This document shows, piece by piece, positions 1-12,772 of a stretch of DNA of 64,000 bases (its first letter is position 1; each line of letters starts with the position of its first letter). This DNA is from Pycnopodia helianthoides. Lineage: Eukaryota; Echinodermata; Asteroidea; Forcipulatida; Asteriidae. Where the stretch lies: positions 2,004,001 to 2,068,000 of the forward strand of contig CM063258.1 of the NCBI GenBank assembly GCA_032158295.1. Direction: 5' to 3'. The notes below the pieces were generated by a model that was not told the DNA's origin, did not search any database, and saw nothing but the letters and a program-made list of their open reading frames with translations. The position numbers and the translations under genes were made by a program.

Positions 1-744
1 TGAAAATTTTGACTCAATTGTCATTAAAGTTTCTCTCAAAAACTACATTACTTCAGAGGGAGTCGTTTCTCACAATGTTTCATACTATCAGCAGCTCTCA
101 GGTACTCCTTACCAATTTTGCCTACAAATTTTCTGGTTAGCCAGTAGAAAAAGGGTTTATGTCACATGGTATTTTGGCTGGTAGCCTTATTCTGGTAAGC
201 ATAATTTTGTTGTGCATTGCGACTGTTTGTGCTTAAAGATATTGTACACTTTTGGTAACAGCTCAAAATCAGTGTCCACATTTTGTGTGATTAAACATAT
301 GCATGAACAAACAAACCTGTGAAAGTTTGAGCTCAATTGGTCATCGAGGTCACGAGAAAATAGTGAAAAGAGATCTGATGTGTTTTCTGTTTTTTCAAAT
401 TATCGCGCGCGATAATTACTATTGGTTTACTCGTAGAAACGATAGCATTTTAGGCAGAAATATTTTAAGGAACCCTTTCTACCATTACTTACTTTAAATC
501 ATGTAAGTTATGTGTGAATCTGTGAACATTGTGTTTTTCGATCTTACCAATAGTGTACAGGGCCTTTAAGCAGCTCTATGAAATTGGGCAATCGGACATT
601 CAAATATTTAGAGTGTCTGTAAGCAACTGAAATGTAATATTCTGTATAATCAGGGAGCTTCATTTCCACTTCAAGAGGAAATTGTTATAAAATTTTCAGG
701 ATTTTTCATACAAACTCATCCCTGGGGCGTGTTTTTGCTTATAG
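1..744. other. FPGS intron sequence made of nested MITEs
   Basis: This stretch precedes the first FPGS exon in the window and should be intron. No coding exon is recognisable, and the FPGS segment expected just upstream (the E-x-G-x-G-G motif) is not here. It holds a fragment like the element at 4651-5023 (about 25-115), then the GGGCCCAATTTCATAGAG-type element split by another MITE (about 116-232 and 570-605). The remaining ~140 bases before the acceptor show nothing recognisable. Confidence 0.6.
237..565. mobile_element. TTAA-target MITE (AGGCCCTGTACAC family), nested
   Basis: The element is flanked by TTAA at 233-236 and 566-569. Its right end reads, in reverse complement, AGGCCCTGTACACTATTGGT, the same end as the element at 37702-38017. 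The interior shares the CGCGCGATA palindrome and the GAGGTCACGAGAA segment with the copies near 21.1 kb and 37.8 kb. It sits in an internal TTAA of a GGGCCC-type element: joining the flanks gives GCTTAAGCAGCTC, the arrangement seen uninterrupted at 11170-11190. TTAA targets are typical of the piggyBac superfamily; no transposase is present. Confidence 0.75.
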
Positions 745-3700
745 GAAGCCAGTGGTTGTTGGTATTACATCGCTGGGTTTGGACCACATGGGTGTACTGG
801 GTGACACAATCGAGGAGATCGCATGGCACAAGGCGGCCATTTCTAAGGTTTGTACTGTACACAGTTTTGAGAATTAATTGGATTTTATTTGAATGCCAGC
901 TATATGTACAAATTTGAATTTCTCAAGGAGTACATATAGCTGTGTCAATACAGACAGTACATGTAGATAATGCTATCAATTTTGATTAAATCATTTGCAA
1001 TGACTCAACTTAGAGGTCAAAGGTTGGCTGGCACAAACTGCAAGGAGATGTGAAGGAATTTAAAAATACATAATTTGTGATGTGATCAAGCTAAATGAGT
1101 CGTTTGTCGGTAAATGCATTATTGAATAACAGGCCAAAATAGGTCGACAGGGGTCTACATTTCTATACTTCTCTTGGTGTTGCGACTTCCATAACTTTTG
1201 AACTAAAGGTGGTATAAAAACTGGGTTTTCATATCCTTAAAGCTGAGATTGTACTTCTTTCAAATAGATAAAAAAACAAAAATTGACAAGGGTCGACAAA
1301 AGACTCATTTAGCTTGATCGCATCACATTTTGTGTTGTTAAAAAAGAAAGGTTGAGGGCGCACTTGCGCTCCCTACAGTAAGACTGGTACGTACCTGTTT
1401 ACATACATTTGTCTTGATCTCATTTTAGCCTGGTCGACCAGCTTTCACAGTGGAACAGCAAGAAGGTGCGATGAACGTTGTCATGGATACTGCAAATAAA
1501 ATCGGGGTAAGAAGTAGATACAATGTGTCATGCAAAGGAGTAATTTGCAGTAGTGAATAATGATTGATGAACTTGGTGTTCATGCATCCATAAGATGGTG
1601 TTTAGGACAAGGAGTCTTTCGAGATTTATTGTCCATAGAAGCTTTCTTCCAGAGAAAAGTTTTCATCATAAAAAGTCAAAAATAAAGAAAAAACTTCTGA
1701 AGACTTCAAAAATCAATAAGAATTTAGCATATGAATGTGCACTGAATCTCAGACATATCGTAAACTCTTATCAAGAACCCCAAATTTTATGAAAATGTTG
1801 ATTGTCCGATGTGTTTATAAAGCTAGAGGATGGGAATTAGTTTACTCTTATTAACACCAATGATGTATTCAGCCATCAGTACCGAATTGCATGTTAATTT
1901 AATGTTAATTATTTTTTTGAATCCCCATGTTAGGTATCAAGCATTCAGTGTACGCCTGATATAAGCTGCTATGACTTCAGCGGTATGACACTGCGGTTAG
2001 GCCTGGCCGGGAGACATCAACATATGAACGCCTCGCTCGCTTTGCAGCTCTGTAAGACGTGGGTTCAGAATTATCGAGAGAATAATTTAAAGAAACAGAA
2101 AGGTATAATCACGAGCACTGAAACTTCCTGCTATAGATAGGTTGCAATAGACGCCATCTTTACGGGTGAATTGCATTTTGGCTGGCAGGTGCGTCAAGCG
2201 CTCAAATTATTAACGCAGTCAAGTTGTTCACTAACCAATCTATGAGTTTTGTGAAATGTGCGCTTGCTGCAGGCCGTTCTCATGCGAAACGCATGACTGT
2301 GTGTTCCAAATTGCCCATAAAGATGGCGGATTGATGTCATACTGCAACCTATCTATATCAAAGCTATTGTCTTTATATTGATTATTGGACTGCATTGCAC
2401 AATGTTGTCAAGCATTGATTAAGTGAAAACTGCACCTTGTGCTATGCTGTGTGTACACAAGACTGTAGCCCTTCTCGGGGTGTTTCTAAAAAATTGAAGA
2501 AGTTCAAGTACTGTTTCTTTTTTCTTTAGATGGACCTGAGTGTCTAAGAACTGATGCATTCCTACCTACTGAAGCAGTAAGTGATCCAGAGCTAGAATCC
2601 TCAGCAGCTAGGGTTGGCATGTCGATGGCTAAGGCCTTCGTAGTTCCCTCTCACTTCATGAAAGGTTTGTCAGTTCAGCAAATTTCAATGTTTACCCTTT
2701 ATTATTTGAAGAAACAAAATAATTTTAAAACCTGTTAAAGTTGGTGTGGAAAAACATAATACAGTAAATTCACAGATGTTTCATATTTTCAAAATAAGAA
2801 AAGTTGAACTATACACTGTTTTGGCTACTAAGCACATAATTATGGCAAATTCAAAGTCCATAATGAAAGATGTTGCCGTATGAAGCTAGTTTGTAAAGGT
2901 TTACAATCTGAGAAGCGTTTAGTTTTCAAATCTGACATTTTCTCAAATACTTTAGTCATAGCTTATAGCAAAACAAGTTTTATAATTTTGTTGGGAATGT
3001 AAAATTTAGCCATGAAATATATATGAGAGTAAAATAAATGTAACAAATCAAAGTATCCTGAGAATAAAAAATTTCAAGTTTGGTTGTGGATGGGTTTTGG
3101 TATTTTTTTGAAATAAAACGCCTTGCTGAACACCTTGGTAAGGGTCTACAAAGAAGAAATCAATGAGAATGAAAATAACTCAGGGGAGCTGAAGGTAGGA
3201 ATTGATATTCCTCTTAAAACAGTCTAGACTGTTGGATGGAGGAAACCATGCACCAGGCAAGGAGTTCCAAAGAGATGCAGTACGTGGAATAAAGCTTTTG
3301 CATTGCTCTTTGTTCAACATCTATTGAAAAATTGAAAAATACAATGATGGGAATGAATTTGCTTTTCTAAACACTAAATGTACATTGTACTGTCCGTTTA
3401 ACAGGTCTTGAGGAGTGTTACTGGCCAGGACGCAATCAAGTGGTAAAAGGAGAGAATCTAACGTACTACATAGACGGAGCTCACACCCCACGCAGCATCA
3501 CAGTGTGTCAGGAATGGTTCATAACGGCAGCTGATGAAGAAGCATGGATTCTAGACCATCCAATCAAACGCATCCTCATCTTCAACTCTACTGGGAATCG
3601 CGATGAGTACAGCTTGCTAAGACCACTCATAGTACGTCACTGAACATAAACTTGTTAAGTCCCAATCTGGGAAAAAATGTCACAACACTTAAATAACAAA

Positions 3701-6700
3701 CCCTGGTACTCGCTTAGTAACATTTGTTAATGAGTTGGTTAGCCAAAGAAAAGAATCCAGCCGCACAAAACAGATCTAACGTTTACTGTGAAGGTGAATA
3801 CACCGCCAGGCCGGATGCTTTGTTTTTGAAAGGGCAAGGGCACCAAGGTGTTTTCTCCTTGGTCAAAAGCACCTCCATGAGGACATTGTAAATTTCTATT
3901 GGAACATTTCAAGGGGCACCAAGGCAACGACCAGGGGCAATAGAGGCAATTGCCTCCATTGCCTCCGTGAAGCATCAGGCCTGCACCACATGATATCAAA
4001 TTGCTGGCATTTATCATACAAAATCATGTAGATGATATTGAACGGTCGGACAGTTGGAGGGTAAAAAGCGAAAACAAAGAGAGAACTAGGCACAGTCAAC
4101 TTACATGACACAGCTTTTTAAATAGTTCCCTTGCATTGGCCGCCATCATTGAGGTCAAACAATGACATGCTTAACTGTCAGCCAATGATAAGTCTTCCTT
4201 TGGCGTCAGTGAGGGCGCTGTTTGAGCTTGTGATGTCATGTAAGGGGACTACTGTAAAAATAATAATATTAATAATAATCAGGGTTTCTTAACATTCAGT
4301 CTGTAGCCCGATGGCTGAATTTTGTATTAAAAACAGTTAAATTTTCATTATAAATGTTATACTGAATAGCCCATGTGCATGTCCAATGCACATGACCGGC
4401 GTGCAACTGATTCTGTGCGAAATCCGAGTCCAAGTAACACCGGCAACCATCATGGCAGGCTGAGTTTAAAGCAATACGGTACACGACTATAAAACCTGGC
4501 ATAGTAACATGTAAACTACAGCATGGCATCCATTGGCACTCAAACTTCATGCATGCGTTTAGAAGATGTGTAAAAGTTGCAGATGGCAACGAGTTCAAAC
4601 TAAACAAATCTGCCCCTTAAACAAGATGGTGTTGTGAAAGTCCTTATTAAAGACACTAGACACCTTTGGTAATTGTCAAAGACCAGTCTACTCACTTGGT
4701 GTATCTCAACATGTGCAAAAAATAACAAACCTGTGAAAATTTAAACTCAATTGGTCGACGAAGTTGCGAGATAATAATGGAAGAAAAAACACCCTTGTCA
4801 CACGAAGTTGTGTGCTTTCAGATGCTTGATTTCGAGACCTCACGCGTGACGTCTCAAATTTAATTTTACTGAGAAATTACTTTTTTTCTCAAAAACTATG
4901 TTACTTAAGAGGGAGCCGTTTCTCACAATGTTTTAGACTATCATCAGCTCTCCTTTGCTCGTTACCAAGTAGGTTTTTATGCTAACAATTATTTTGAGTA
5001 ATTACCAATAGTGTCCAGTGCCTTTAAAACTGATAAATAGTACATGAAGTAACCTTTGAATATATTTATTTCTCTTGAAGGATTGCCAGTTTGACGGCGC
5101 TGCCTTTTGTCCAAACATTACTGGGGAATGCGCATCAGGAAACTCTGCAGGTCAGTCAAGAATTTCTGTCATGTTTAATGAACTTGCTTGATACTGTAAC
5201 AGCAAGAACCGTCCAATTATGTTGAGTTTGTTCCCAATGCTTGGTTGAGTTCGTTTCCTTCATTTTCAATTTGTTTTTAAAATTAGTTTATTGTTTTTAC
5301 AACTGCTCCCTACCAATCAGAAACCATTGCCATCATTTAGAGGTCATTGGCTCACGCACGATCACTCACACAGGTAGCATAACAATACTGGCACGGTAAC
5401 TGCAGTACTTGATATACAGTATAGCGTGGGGTCGAAGTATGGTTTTTCAACCTCAACCTTGAGACCGCAAGCTGCCGTTTTAAGTTCCAAGACAGTGAAT
5501 TTGATATAAACTTGATCCATCTTGACTGAAAACAGGCCTGGAATGACACGGAGGCCACAGAAGCCATGGCCTCTGTTGCCCCTGGTCTTGGCATTTTGTG
5601 CCACGTCAAAAGTTTTCCATACAGGCTTATAACATTTTCTAATTGGAAATGCTCTTTGCAAAATGAAAACGGCCTTGCTCTCTCAAAGATGAAATTCCAG
5701 GCCTGAAAGAGATCTGAAACTTTGATGTGGAAATGTTATCAATTTTTTTTAACGTTTTAGCTGTATTGAATATGTTGTCGGTAGTCACAAAGCGTGTGAG
5801 CCATTGCAAAGGAAATGACGTTGAACTTCGACAGCGAATCGTCCAGTTTTAAATTTCCAGACAGGACAGAAACTATTACTTCTGAAATAGCAAGTCTTCG
5901 ATTTTACAGATCAAGGCCTTTTATTTTTTTTATACTGAGATAGGCTTGGAAAATATTTAGTGATTTCTGCATTTGGAAGATAATAACATCCACCCTCAAC
6001 TCAATGTTTCAGTTCAACATCTGGAGACATTTTTTCATGGAAAGTTGATCTTGGTAGTTTGCATGAAGTTTTTAGCCAATTTACGATTGCGTTTTTGCAT
6101 TTTTGTTTTCCTTTTTTGTGTGGTTTTGGTAAGTAACATACCACAATGGAAACTGACTTGGTAAATTTTTCAATAATTTGGGGTTGAACAAAGACAAACT
6201 GACTAGACATGTTAGTAATTATTGACAGAAAAATTATCAACAACATTCATCAACTGTATGTCAAACAATTATAATGTCAAAAAAAGTATAACAAACATGA
6301 CAAACCTTGATCAAAGATCCTTCACGTCAATCATTGGAGCAGTTGGTGTCGATGAAACTTCACTGTCACTTCACTGATCACAACAAAGAGTAAATCTTGG
6401 CTTTATTTTCAGACTTGTTTACAGCTGTTTCTGGAAAGGTCCCTGTGGGTGCCATAGGCAATAGTGATGGCAAGAATAAAGGTGAATATAAACTCAAGCT
6501 ACAAACGGAACTTCAGATATCCATTCATTTGTTATTAGAAATGATCAATTTAAAGACACTATAGGTTCTACATGTAAAGCATAGTTGACAACCCAGGGGG
6601 GCTAACTGCCCTCCCATATTCGGGCAAAACAGTGGGGGAATGTTTAGGCACAGAAAGAAGAAAATGGACAGAGAAAGTAAAAAATACTTTTTACCCGGTA

Positions 6701-9217
6701 TTGAAGTATGCGTTGAAGTATAGAAGTCCTTAGCAACACCCTTAGCAGCAGTTGTAGCCATAGCCGCCAATTTGGATACGGCCCAATACTTTGCACTCCA
6801 ATGTTTTCAATTTGTACCTTTCCAAAAATCCTGGCAGAAAAACAAGTATACACGTCCAGTGGTTCAACACCTGACTAACATGACTAACCTTTGTGCACTC
6901 GTGTATTGGAGTAAAATGCCCATTTTTGCCTGTTAGAGTTGACCTGGCCAGTCCAGCGTGGTTTGATGCAATTGAGGCTGTTACAAGTTCATGTACAAGT
7001 GCATCAGCAAAAGCACTTACATTTTATCTGTTTTGCTCTTGCAGTGATGTTTTTCTACACCACAAACTGCCTTTTTAAGCTTTGTCCATTTTATGTGTAG
7101 TTTTGCTAACCTTTTGCTTGCGAATTGGAATTTTGGATTAGTTTTTCGATCTGTAGTTGATGGAAGTCATTTTGTTCAGTGCAAAGTGCATGTGCTTTAT
7201 AAGTTCTTCTTAGTTTTGTTATTATTACATTTGCATGATGAAAATACAAAACATCAATTTTGCTAGTTGGATTATTCAGAACTCAGCATTTTCTCTTATT
7301 TGATAAGAGGATTTGGTAAGCTTTGGCAAGTGTTTTGTTAGCATTACATGAACATTAAATACTGATGTAATCATAGTACATTACATGTTGCAACTGCATG
7401 TGCCATATAGATGGATTGCACTTGATGTCATTAACCACCATCTTTGTTGTAAAACAATGGGAACATGCCTGCGTGTACGCGCTGCCCACGACTCTCAGCC
7501 AATCATGGCCTTTCACGCGTGCATGTTTCATCAACGATGGCGACCAATGCAAGGGTTCTATTGATTACCATCTGCATGCTAAAGTATCAACATGGAGTTA
7601 TTCATTTTGTTGTACATTGTAATTTTGCATAGGTGATAGACCCCCTTCCATTGGCCACCGCGCTGCAGTCAAACATTGGAAACATCCTCGCATTTACGCG
7701 CCGCGCACAACTCTTGGCCAATGATAGGTCTTCATTGACCTCAGTGAGGGCGCTGTGTGGGCTTTTGACATCATGCGCAAGGGGTCTATATGAACAGTTT
7801 TTGCAATGTTACATTCATGAGGGATAACACTAATTAGGTGTGCTAATTACAGGATTAGAGCCCATGTCAACGGGAATTTTGTCCGTCAGTGTGTGTGTTC
7901 CCTCGTACGGTAAATTAACATGGGCTGAAGGAAGTTGATTCAAAAGAGGGCGCTTTCAGACGAAACTTGTACACAATTTACAGTGGCCCATGTGGCAAGC
8001 TTGGTGGTCTTGTGTTTTAAGACCAAACTGCGCAAGATTAGGAACTGGAGCTCTATCTATTGTTGGATTGTAAAATACACATGGGTGCCATTTCAGCGTG
8101 CAAATATTTTGGGATTCATTGATAGCAATGGTCATTGTCCGCACTGATCGAAAGAGATGCATGTTGAAATGGCATCTGGTGTGCAGTTCACATTTCAGCC
8201 CGAGTTCCCCATCTTGCACCTTCGGCGCTCTACCAGTCTACAGTCTTTTGTCAAATAATCTAAAATATGCAGGAGGCCTCACTGGGTCTGGTTCTCACCA
8301 TGTACATTTTTTCCTTCTTTTGCACCGAGTAAAAACTGCTTTTGCCATTGCACCATTGTTTGTCATCTTCCCTGTGTTCAGTTGCAATAAAGATTACAAA
8401 TTCTCCAATAATAATAATAATAACTAGTTCTTATATTGCACATTTTACAATACGTGCCCTGGTCATTGGGCCAATTATAGTAAACGCATTAGTTAAATCA
8501 ATTAAAGCATCTTGCTGAAGGACACAAGTGCCATGACTGGGACTTGAACCCACACACTGACGACTTAACCACCAGAACTTGCATATGAAGGGCTAAACCG
8601 CTCAGCCATGACACGCCACAAGCTAACATGACAAAGAAGCTCCAAAAGAAAGATAATAATGGGGTATCATATTAAATATAAGTGTTATGTAAATTTTGAA
8701 GAATAGCTGTTGGTTTTTGGTTTAAATTTCAGATCAGACAACTTACAACACCACCAATGAGAAGCAGCTGGCTCGATGCAAATGCAACCTCATCGCCTTT
8801 GAAAATCTTGTAGAAGAAGAAGCTCAGGCAGACTTACTGTTGACCATCCAAGACATCGCCAAGAATCCGTCCCGAGAATGGCATAGTCGTCTCTCAGGCC
8901 ACAGGGCAACTTCATCTATTGGTAAATCAACTCCGGTGAAGGATGTGAGGACATTGCAGTCCGTACCACAACACTTGTATCAAACAGACTCAGTTAAGGT
9001 ACCAAAAGCAGCCACAAAAGTCTTAGATAACATCTCTGATGCCCTACACTGGGCTGCAACATGGGCAGACCAAGAACTGAGCCCTGAGGAACCCTCCTTA
9101 ATTGGCAGTAAAAAGCAGAAGCCTCATGTGCAGGTGTTAATTACTGGGAGCCTACATTTGGTCGGAGGGGTGATCAAGGTGCTGGATCCAGACCTAGTGA
9201 ACAGACCAGGACATTAA
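745..9217 (+). CDS. FPGS: Folylpolyglutamate synthase, 3' part (eight exons, 5' end outside window)
   Basis: FPGS adds glutamates to folates with ATP, retaining folate in cytosol and mitochondria. Exons: 745-847, 1429-1506, 1934-2102, 2530-2664, 3405-3631, 5081-5150, 6413-6481, 8733-9217 (stop TAA). All have AG/GT borders and matching phases, giving 444 residues. Diagnostic stretches are S-L-G-L-D-H-M-G-V-L-G-D-T-I-E (first exon), W-P-G-R-N-Q then Y-Y-I-D-G-A-H-T (fifth), N-S-T-G-N-R-D, and the C-terminal V-L-I-T-G-S-L-H-L-V-G-G-V, all matching the vertebrate enzyme in order. Human FPGS is 587 residues, so roughly the first 150-180, including the P-loop, lie to the left. Exons six and seven are short and poorly conserved. 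Introns carry MITEs, a SINE and dispersed repeats. The gene is convergent with TMEM141. Confidence 0.95.
2132..2357. mobile_element. MITE with TATAGATAGGTTGCA inverted ends
   Basis: Lies in the FPGS intron after 2102. It begins CTATAGATAGGTTGCAATAG and ends with the inverted TGCAACCTATCTATA; both ends continue into inverted GCCATCTTTA-type sequence. A second copy lies at 30558-31081, interrupted by another element. About 225 bases, no coding capacity. Confidence 0.75.
3120..3340. repeat. Dispersed repeat shared with 16796-17060
   Basis: In the FPGS intron 2665-3404. A block containing AAAATAACTCAGG, GAGCTGAAGGTAGGAATTGA and CAGGCAAGGAGTTCC recurs with small differences at 16796-17060 in TMEM141 intron 3. 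I do not recognise the family; an old retroelement fragment is possible. Confidence 0.6.
4123..4251. mobile_element. Short inverted-repeat element (TAGTCCCCTT ends)
   Basis: Starts TAGTTCCCTTGCATTGGCC and ends with the near-inverted AAGGGGACTA. A longer relative is at 7637-7788; both share GCCAATGATA and GTGAGGGCGCTGT internally. Non-coding. Confidence 0.55.
4651..5023. mobile_element. TTAA-target MITE (AGACACTAGACACC family)
   Basis: Flanked by TTAA at 4647-4650 and 5024-5027. The left end AGACACTAGACACCTTTGG pairs with the right end CCAATAGTGTCCAGTGCCT. The middle contains ACGAAGTTGTGTG and GAGACCTCACGCGTGACGTC, a partial palindrome. Part of the same family is at the window start (about 25-115). 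No coding capacity. Confidence 0.75.
5151..6412. other. FPGS intron without recognisable genes
   Basis: Intron between the sixth and seventh visible exons. A segment near 6125-6230 with ACCACAATGGAAACTGACTT resembles sequence just left of the tRNA-like element at 9986, so part of this intron is probably an old SINE-related repeat. Minus-strand open frames at 5352-5661 lack any family signature. Confidence 0.5.
7637..7788. mobile_element. Short inverted-repeat element (TAGACCCC ends)
   Basis: Starts TAGACCCCCTTCCATTGGCC and ends AAGGGGTCTA. Internal GCCAATGATAGGTCTTC and CAGTGAGGGCGCTGTGTG match the element at 4123-4251. Non-coding. Confidence 0.6.
8403..8617 (-). mobile_element. tRNA-Leu/Ser-like SINE with (ATT)n tail
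   Basis: Read on the minus strand, 8617 downward begins GGCGTGTCATGGCTGAGCGG (A box), runs through a long variable-arm-like region and reaches GGGTTCAAGTCCCAGTCATG (B box and acceptor 3' half). It continues into a body with CTTCAGCAAGATGCTTTAA and ends in an (ATT)n run at 8407-8425. That order (tRNA-like head, body, simple 3' tail) is the SINE structure. Related heads are at 17560-17707 and 54744-54862. Confidence 0.8.
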
Positions 9218-9985
9218 ATGAACTCAAATCACTTCGTCGGAACAGTCTTTCAAGAATTGTTGAACACAACTTTCAGTAAACAAGGTATACATTTTGTAAA
9301 GTTTGTACGTGTTCCAAAATGTCCACTGCAACCGTAAATTACACCTTGTTCTTTTCAACAGCGAGTAAGGTTATAGTAAAGGTCATTTTCTGAATTTAAA
9401 AATTCTTCAAGCTTCCCAAATTACATTCTACCTCTAAAGCAAGACATGCTTTTGTTCAAAACTGTTCCCACCATTTGTACTAGAAAAGGCCAAGTAAACA
9501 ATTTAAAAAATAATAAAAAAGACATGAGTGAGCAGGTGGTTACAATTATACAGAAATAAATGTTAGTATTAATTAGTTATTGCAGCTGAACATGATTTAT
9601 GAGGGGGAAAATTTCAGCTATTGTAATCAATAGTGCAGAGTGTTACTGTTATTGAGTTGGATACGCTGATGGGGTGTCGTAATGGCATATTGTGTATACC
9701 ACAACAGGTCGGTATTTGTCTAAGCTACATTGTACCAAGACGTCTTGTACATCGTCTTGTACGTGTACAGTGTTCATGAATGTTTGTCAACATTGTACAT
9801 AATTTACACAACTCATTTGAAATGTACATGCACATGTACATGCACATGTACATGTGCATGTACAAATGTGCATACACTATAAGATGTCAAGTAGTAAACC
9901 ACAAGGGAAACTGACTGGGTAAATTGGCTTCGACTGGCACCCCCCGAACAAAGATATTGACAAAGTAGGGAGACTGCCAACATAG

Positions 9986-10058
9986 GACTAGATAGCTCAG
10001 TTGGTAGAGCGCCGGTTCGTTGATCCGGAGGTCGCTGGTTCAAATCCCGCTCTAGTCA
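9986..10058 (+). mobile_element. tRNA-like sequence (Asn GTT-like), probably SINE-derived
   Basis: A perfect 7-bp acceptor stem (GACTAGA with TCTAGTC), an A box TAGCTCAGTTGGTAGAGC and a B box GGTTCAAATCC fold as a 73-base tRNA. The anticodon would be GTT, but the anticodon stem ends in a T-T mismatch, position 33 is C instead of T, and the T stem has one mismatch. Flanking sequence recurs near 6125-6230. A decayed tRNA-derived SINE is more likely than a working tRNA-Asn gene. Confidence 0.55.
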
Positions 10059-11148
10059 TTTTTCTTTGTTCAAGCACAACTACAATATAAGGTGGCAGTA
10101 CTTATAACGTACATGTATACATGCAGACATGTTGATCTCAACAAGTGTTTGCTTTTTGCAATGCACCCACCATAACTGAATCAAAAAACGTAAAGGGGCT
10201 GTGTTGTCATGATCAAAGCAAGCCTGTGGCTCTGCAATGAATTTTGAACTCTCACTCAGTTACTGCATGCACTCTCCATAGATATTATGCCAAAGGAGGC
10301 ACCCGCATGCAGTAACTGGATGAGAGTTTATAATTCCATGTAGAACCACAGCTCCTTCAAGAATTCCTTCACATACATGACCTTTTACCCCCTCTAGAGT
10401 GCGGAAATTTTTTTATCTGGGTTGTGCGAAATACACGTGACCTTGGATAGTTTTTACTGCGCACAGCACACATGTATAGCAAGTGTGTGTGTGTTGAAGC
10501 ACACGTTTGACACAAGGCTTGCTATCCGTACACCATGTGGGTCATGTTCCTTTTATCCAATACCAGCAATGAATAATAACATTCATTGTACAAACAGGAA
10601 CCAGACTGTTTCTCCTTCCAGCCTCCGTTCAGTTACATTGATTTGAATGGATTAAAATCAAGATGGCCGCACCACGATAAAGGTCTATACTTCAAAACTG
10701 AAGGGACTTAAGACAACAAAGACATACATGTATAAAAACCGAGGTGCAAGAATTAGAATGTCTATAATATTAGTTTTCAAATTATTACAGTTTGTGGGTT
10801 GTAACCAACCTATGAACTATTGTCCAAGAGGGTTGAAATAAACTGTTAACAATTTAATGAAATGACAAATATTGGGTCCTCAGTATTAGGTTTTAATTTT
10901 CTATTCAATAACATCTGTTCAAGTATGGAAGGGATAAAAGTTTGCCAATAGGAAACTGTTACAGACACATGTACAGTATCAACTATCAAATACTTAGGGG
11001 ACAAAAAATTTGTGCCAAGTAATTTTTTTTCGTGGTAAACAACTTTATGAAATTGGGTCCTGACTTTGATGTGATACATGGACATGAATTTCTGTATTAT
11101 GTATGTGTATGTATTCTGATTATCGGATCCGTATCACTCTCCGTACAA

Positions 11149-11519
11149 ACACCAGGGCCCAATTTCATAGAGCTGCTTAAGCATAAACAGTAGCTAAGCA
11201 CAAACAAATTATGCTTACCAAAGTGAGGTTACCAGCCAAATTACCATGTCACATGTACAATATGTGACTGGTATCCTGCTTATTTTTGCTAAGCAGAAAA
11301 TTGTTAAGCAATATTTGCTGCCCAAGGACCCAATTTCATAGAGCTGCTCAAGCAGAAAATATTGCTTAACAATTGCCTGTTAAGCAGAAATGAGCAGGAT
11401 ACCAGTCACAAAGTTTACACATGACATGGTATTTTGGCTGGTAACCTTATTCCGGTAAGCATAATTTTGTTGTGCTTAGCTACTTTTTGTGCTTAAGAAC
11501 CTCTACTAAATTGGGCCCT
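11149..11519. mobile_element. Two adjacent GGGCCCAATTTCATAGAG-type elements
   Basis: The left element begins GGGCCCAATTTCATAGAGCT at 11155. A second begins GACCCAATTTCATAGAGCTG at 11329 and closes with the inverted AAATTGGGCCCT at 11508-11519. Interiors repeat AAGCATAA and the CACATGGTATTTTGGCTGG type sequence also seen at 160-215. These are non-coding inverted-repeat elements. Confidence 0.65.
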
Positions 11520-12772
11520 GATGAGGTTGCCGTCAATCGTTTGGTCAGGGGCTAATGCAGCTTGCCAAGACATTAGTGCTATACATGTAATGCTGTCTTG
11601 GTTGATGTCAACATTTCTATAAAAAATTCTAAATTTGTTGGCAAACTGAAGCAATTGCTTACCTTGCTCAGTAGTACAAGATGTTCTTGAAGTTGTTTGT
11701 AAATAGCTCTTTATGACTGATTCACAAGTTTGTGTCAACTTCAGCCTTTTTCAAAACCACGGCTTGGTTCTTCGGCTCCGCCTCAAGCAGCCTCTTTGAA
11801 GTTGTGTATCACACTTTCAAAATTACTGCTGGAGCCCAAGCTGTGATTTCGAAAGGGACCTGTCTTGTCTATTTTTGGCTCAATTGCCAACTTAAAGAGA
11901 GACCATTTGGGAAAGCTTAGGTGGCAGTAGACTTGCCAGTGAATTTCATTCTCTTTTGGAAGTGTACTGAATTACCTAAACAATGACAAATTTACCTGAA
12001 ATGTCTGCTGCCACCTAGTGTCTTATTGGGTCTCCATTTAGAAAGATTCAAAATGAAGCTACAGTGTCTTTTGAATGAAAGAGGGATTTCTTGTTTAATG
12101 CAAACTCAATACACTTTCCCATGTTGGGAAATGAGTCGATAGGTACGGTACATCATCAGATAGCAACTCAATTCAAGTTGAAATAATTAGAGAGATAAAA
12201 ACCAATGATAATATTATCTATCTCTACTCTATAGCAGAGCTGCTAACTATCCCTGATGCTGCAGAAAGTTCCCTGAAAATACGCCAATCTTTCCATGTTC
12301 TGATGAACAAATTTGACAATCTCCCTGATTACGGAAACTTTGTCCCTGTTATGTTGAATGTAACTGTAAACATCTCCCTGATTATTGGACAAAATCTCCC
12401 TGATTGCAAGATGCAAATGTTGGCAGCTCTGCTACAGTAACCTAATGTGACATCACATGTTTAAAAAAGAGTCCAGGGGATGGACTTCCTGCAGGCACGA
12501 CTTGTACACGGCTCAATGGAATAAAACATAATCTTAATACATTTTATGGAGATTGCACTGTATGATTTTTTTATCAACTTTTGATATGAAGGAAGGGGGT
12601 ACATCTCAAAACTTGTTCAGCTTTTATTTTTATAACTTTTGAATAAATGTGGAAATTATTGACACAAAATGTCAAATTTCCCATATGACCAGTGTAGTAT
12701 TGTGCCTGCCCGAAAATGCCATAGAATGTGCCAGGACACTTTTTTGTAAACAAAGGTTACATGGTTTTTTAA

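Larger units (their letters stand above)
3632..5080. other. FPGS intron rich in short elements
   Basis: Intron between the fifth and sixth visible FPGS exons. It holds two inverted-repeat elements (4123-4251 and 4651-5023). The rest, including open frames on the minus strand near 3739-4111 and 4296-4607, shows no splice-supported or recognisable coding sequence. Confidence 0.6.
6482..8732. other. FPGS last intron with MITE and SINE
   Basis: This 2.25 kb intron contains the inverted-repeat element 7637-7788 and a minus-strand SINE at 8403-8617. No further coding exon is evident; the phase passes directly from the exon ending 6481 to the last exon at 8733. Confidence 0.6.

Noticed and set aside
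8840..9217. Start of a separate gene at the ATG at 8840
   Set aside because: The frame opens upstream to the acceptor at 8732 and continues FPGS in phase; this ATG is internal.
9986..10058. Functional tRNA-Asn gene
   Set aside because: C at position 33, a mismatch closing the anticodon stem and repeated flanks point to a SINE or tRNA pseudogene.
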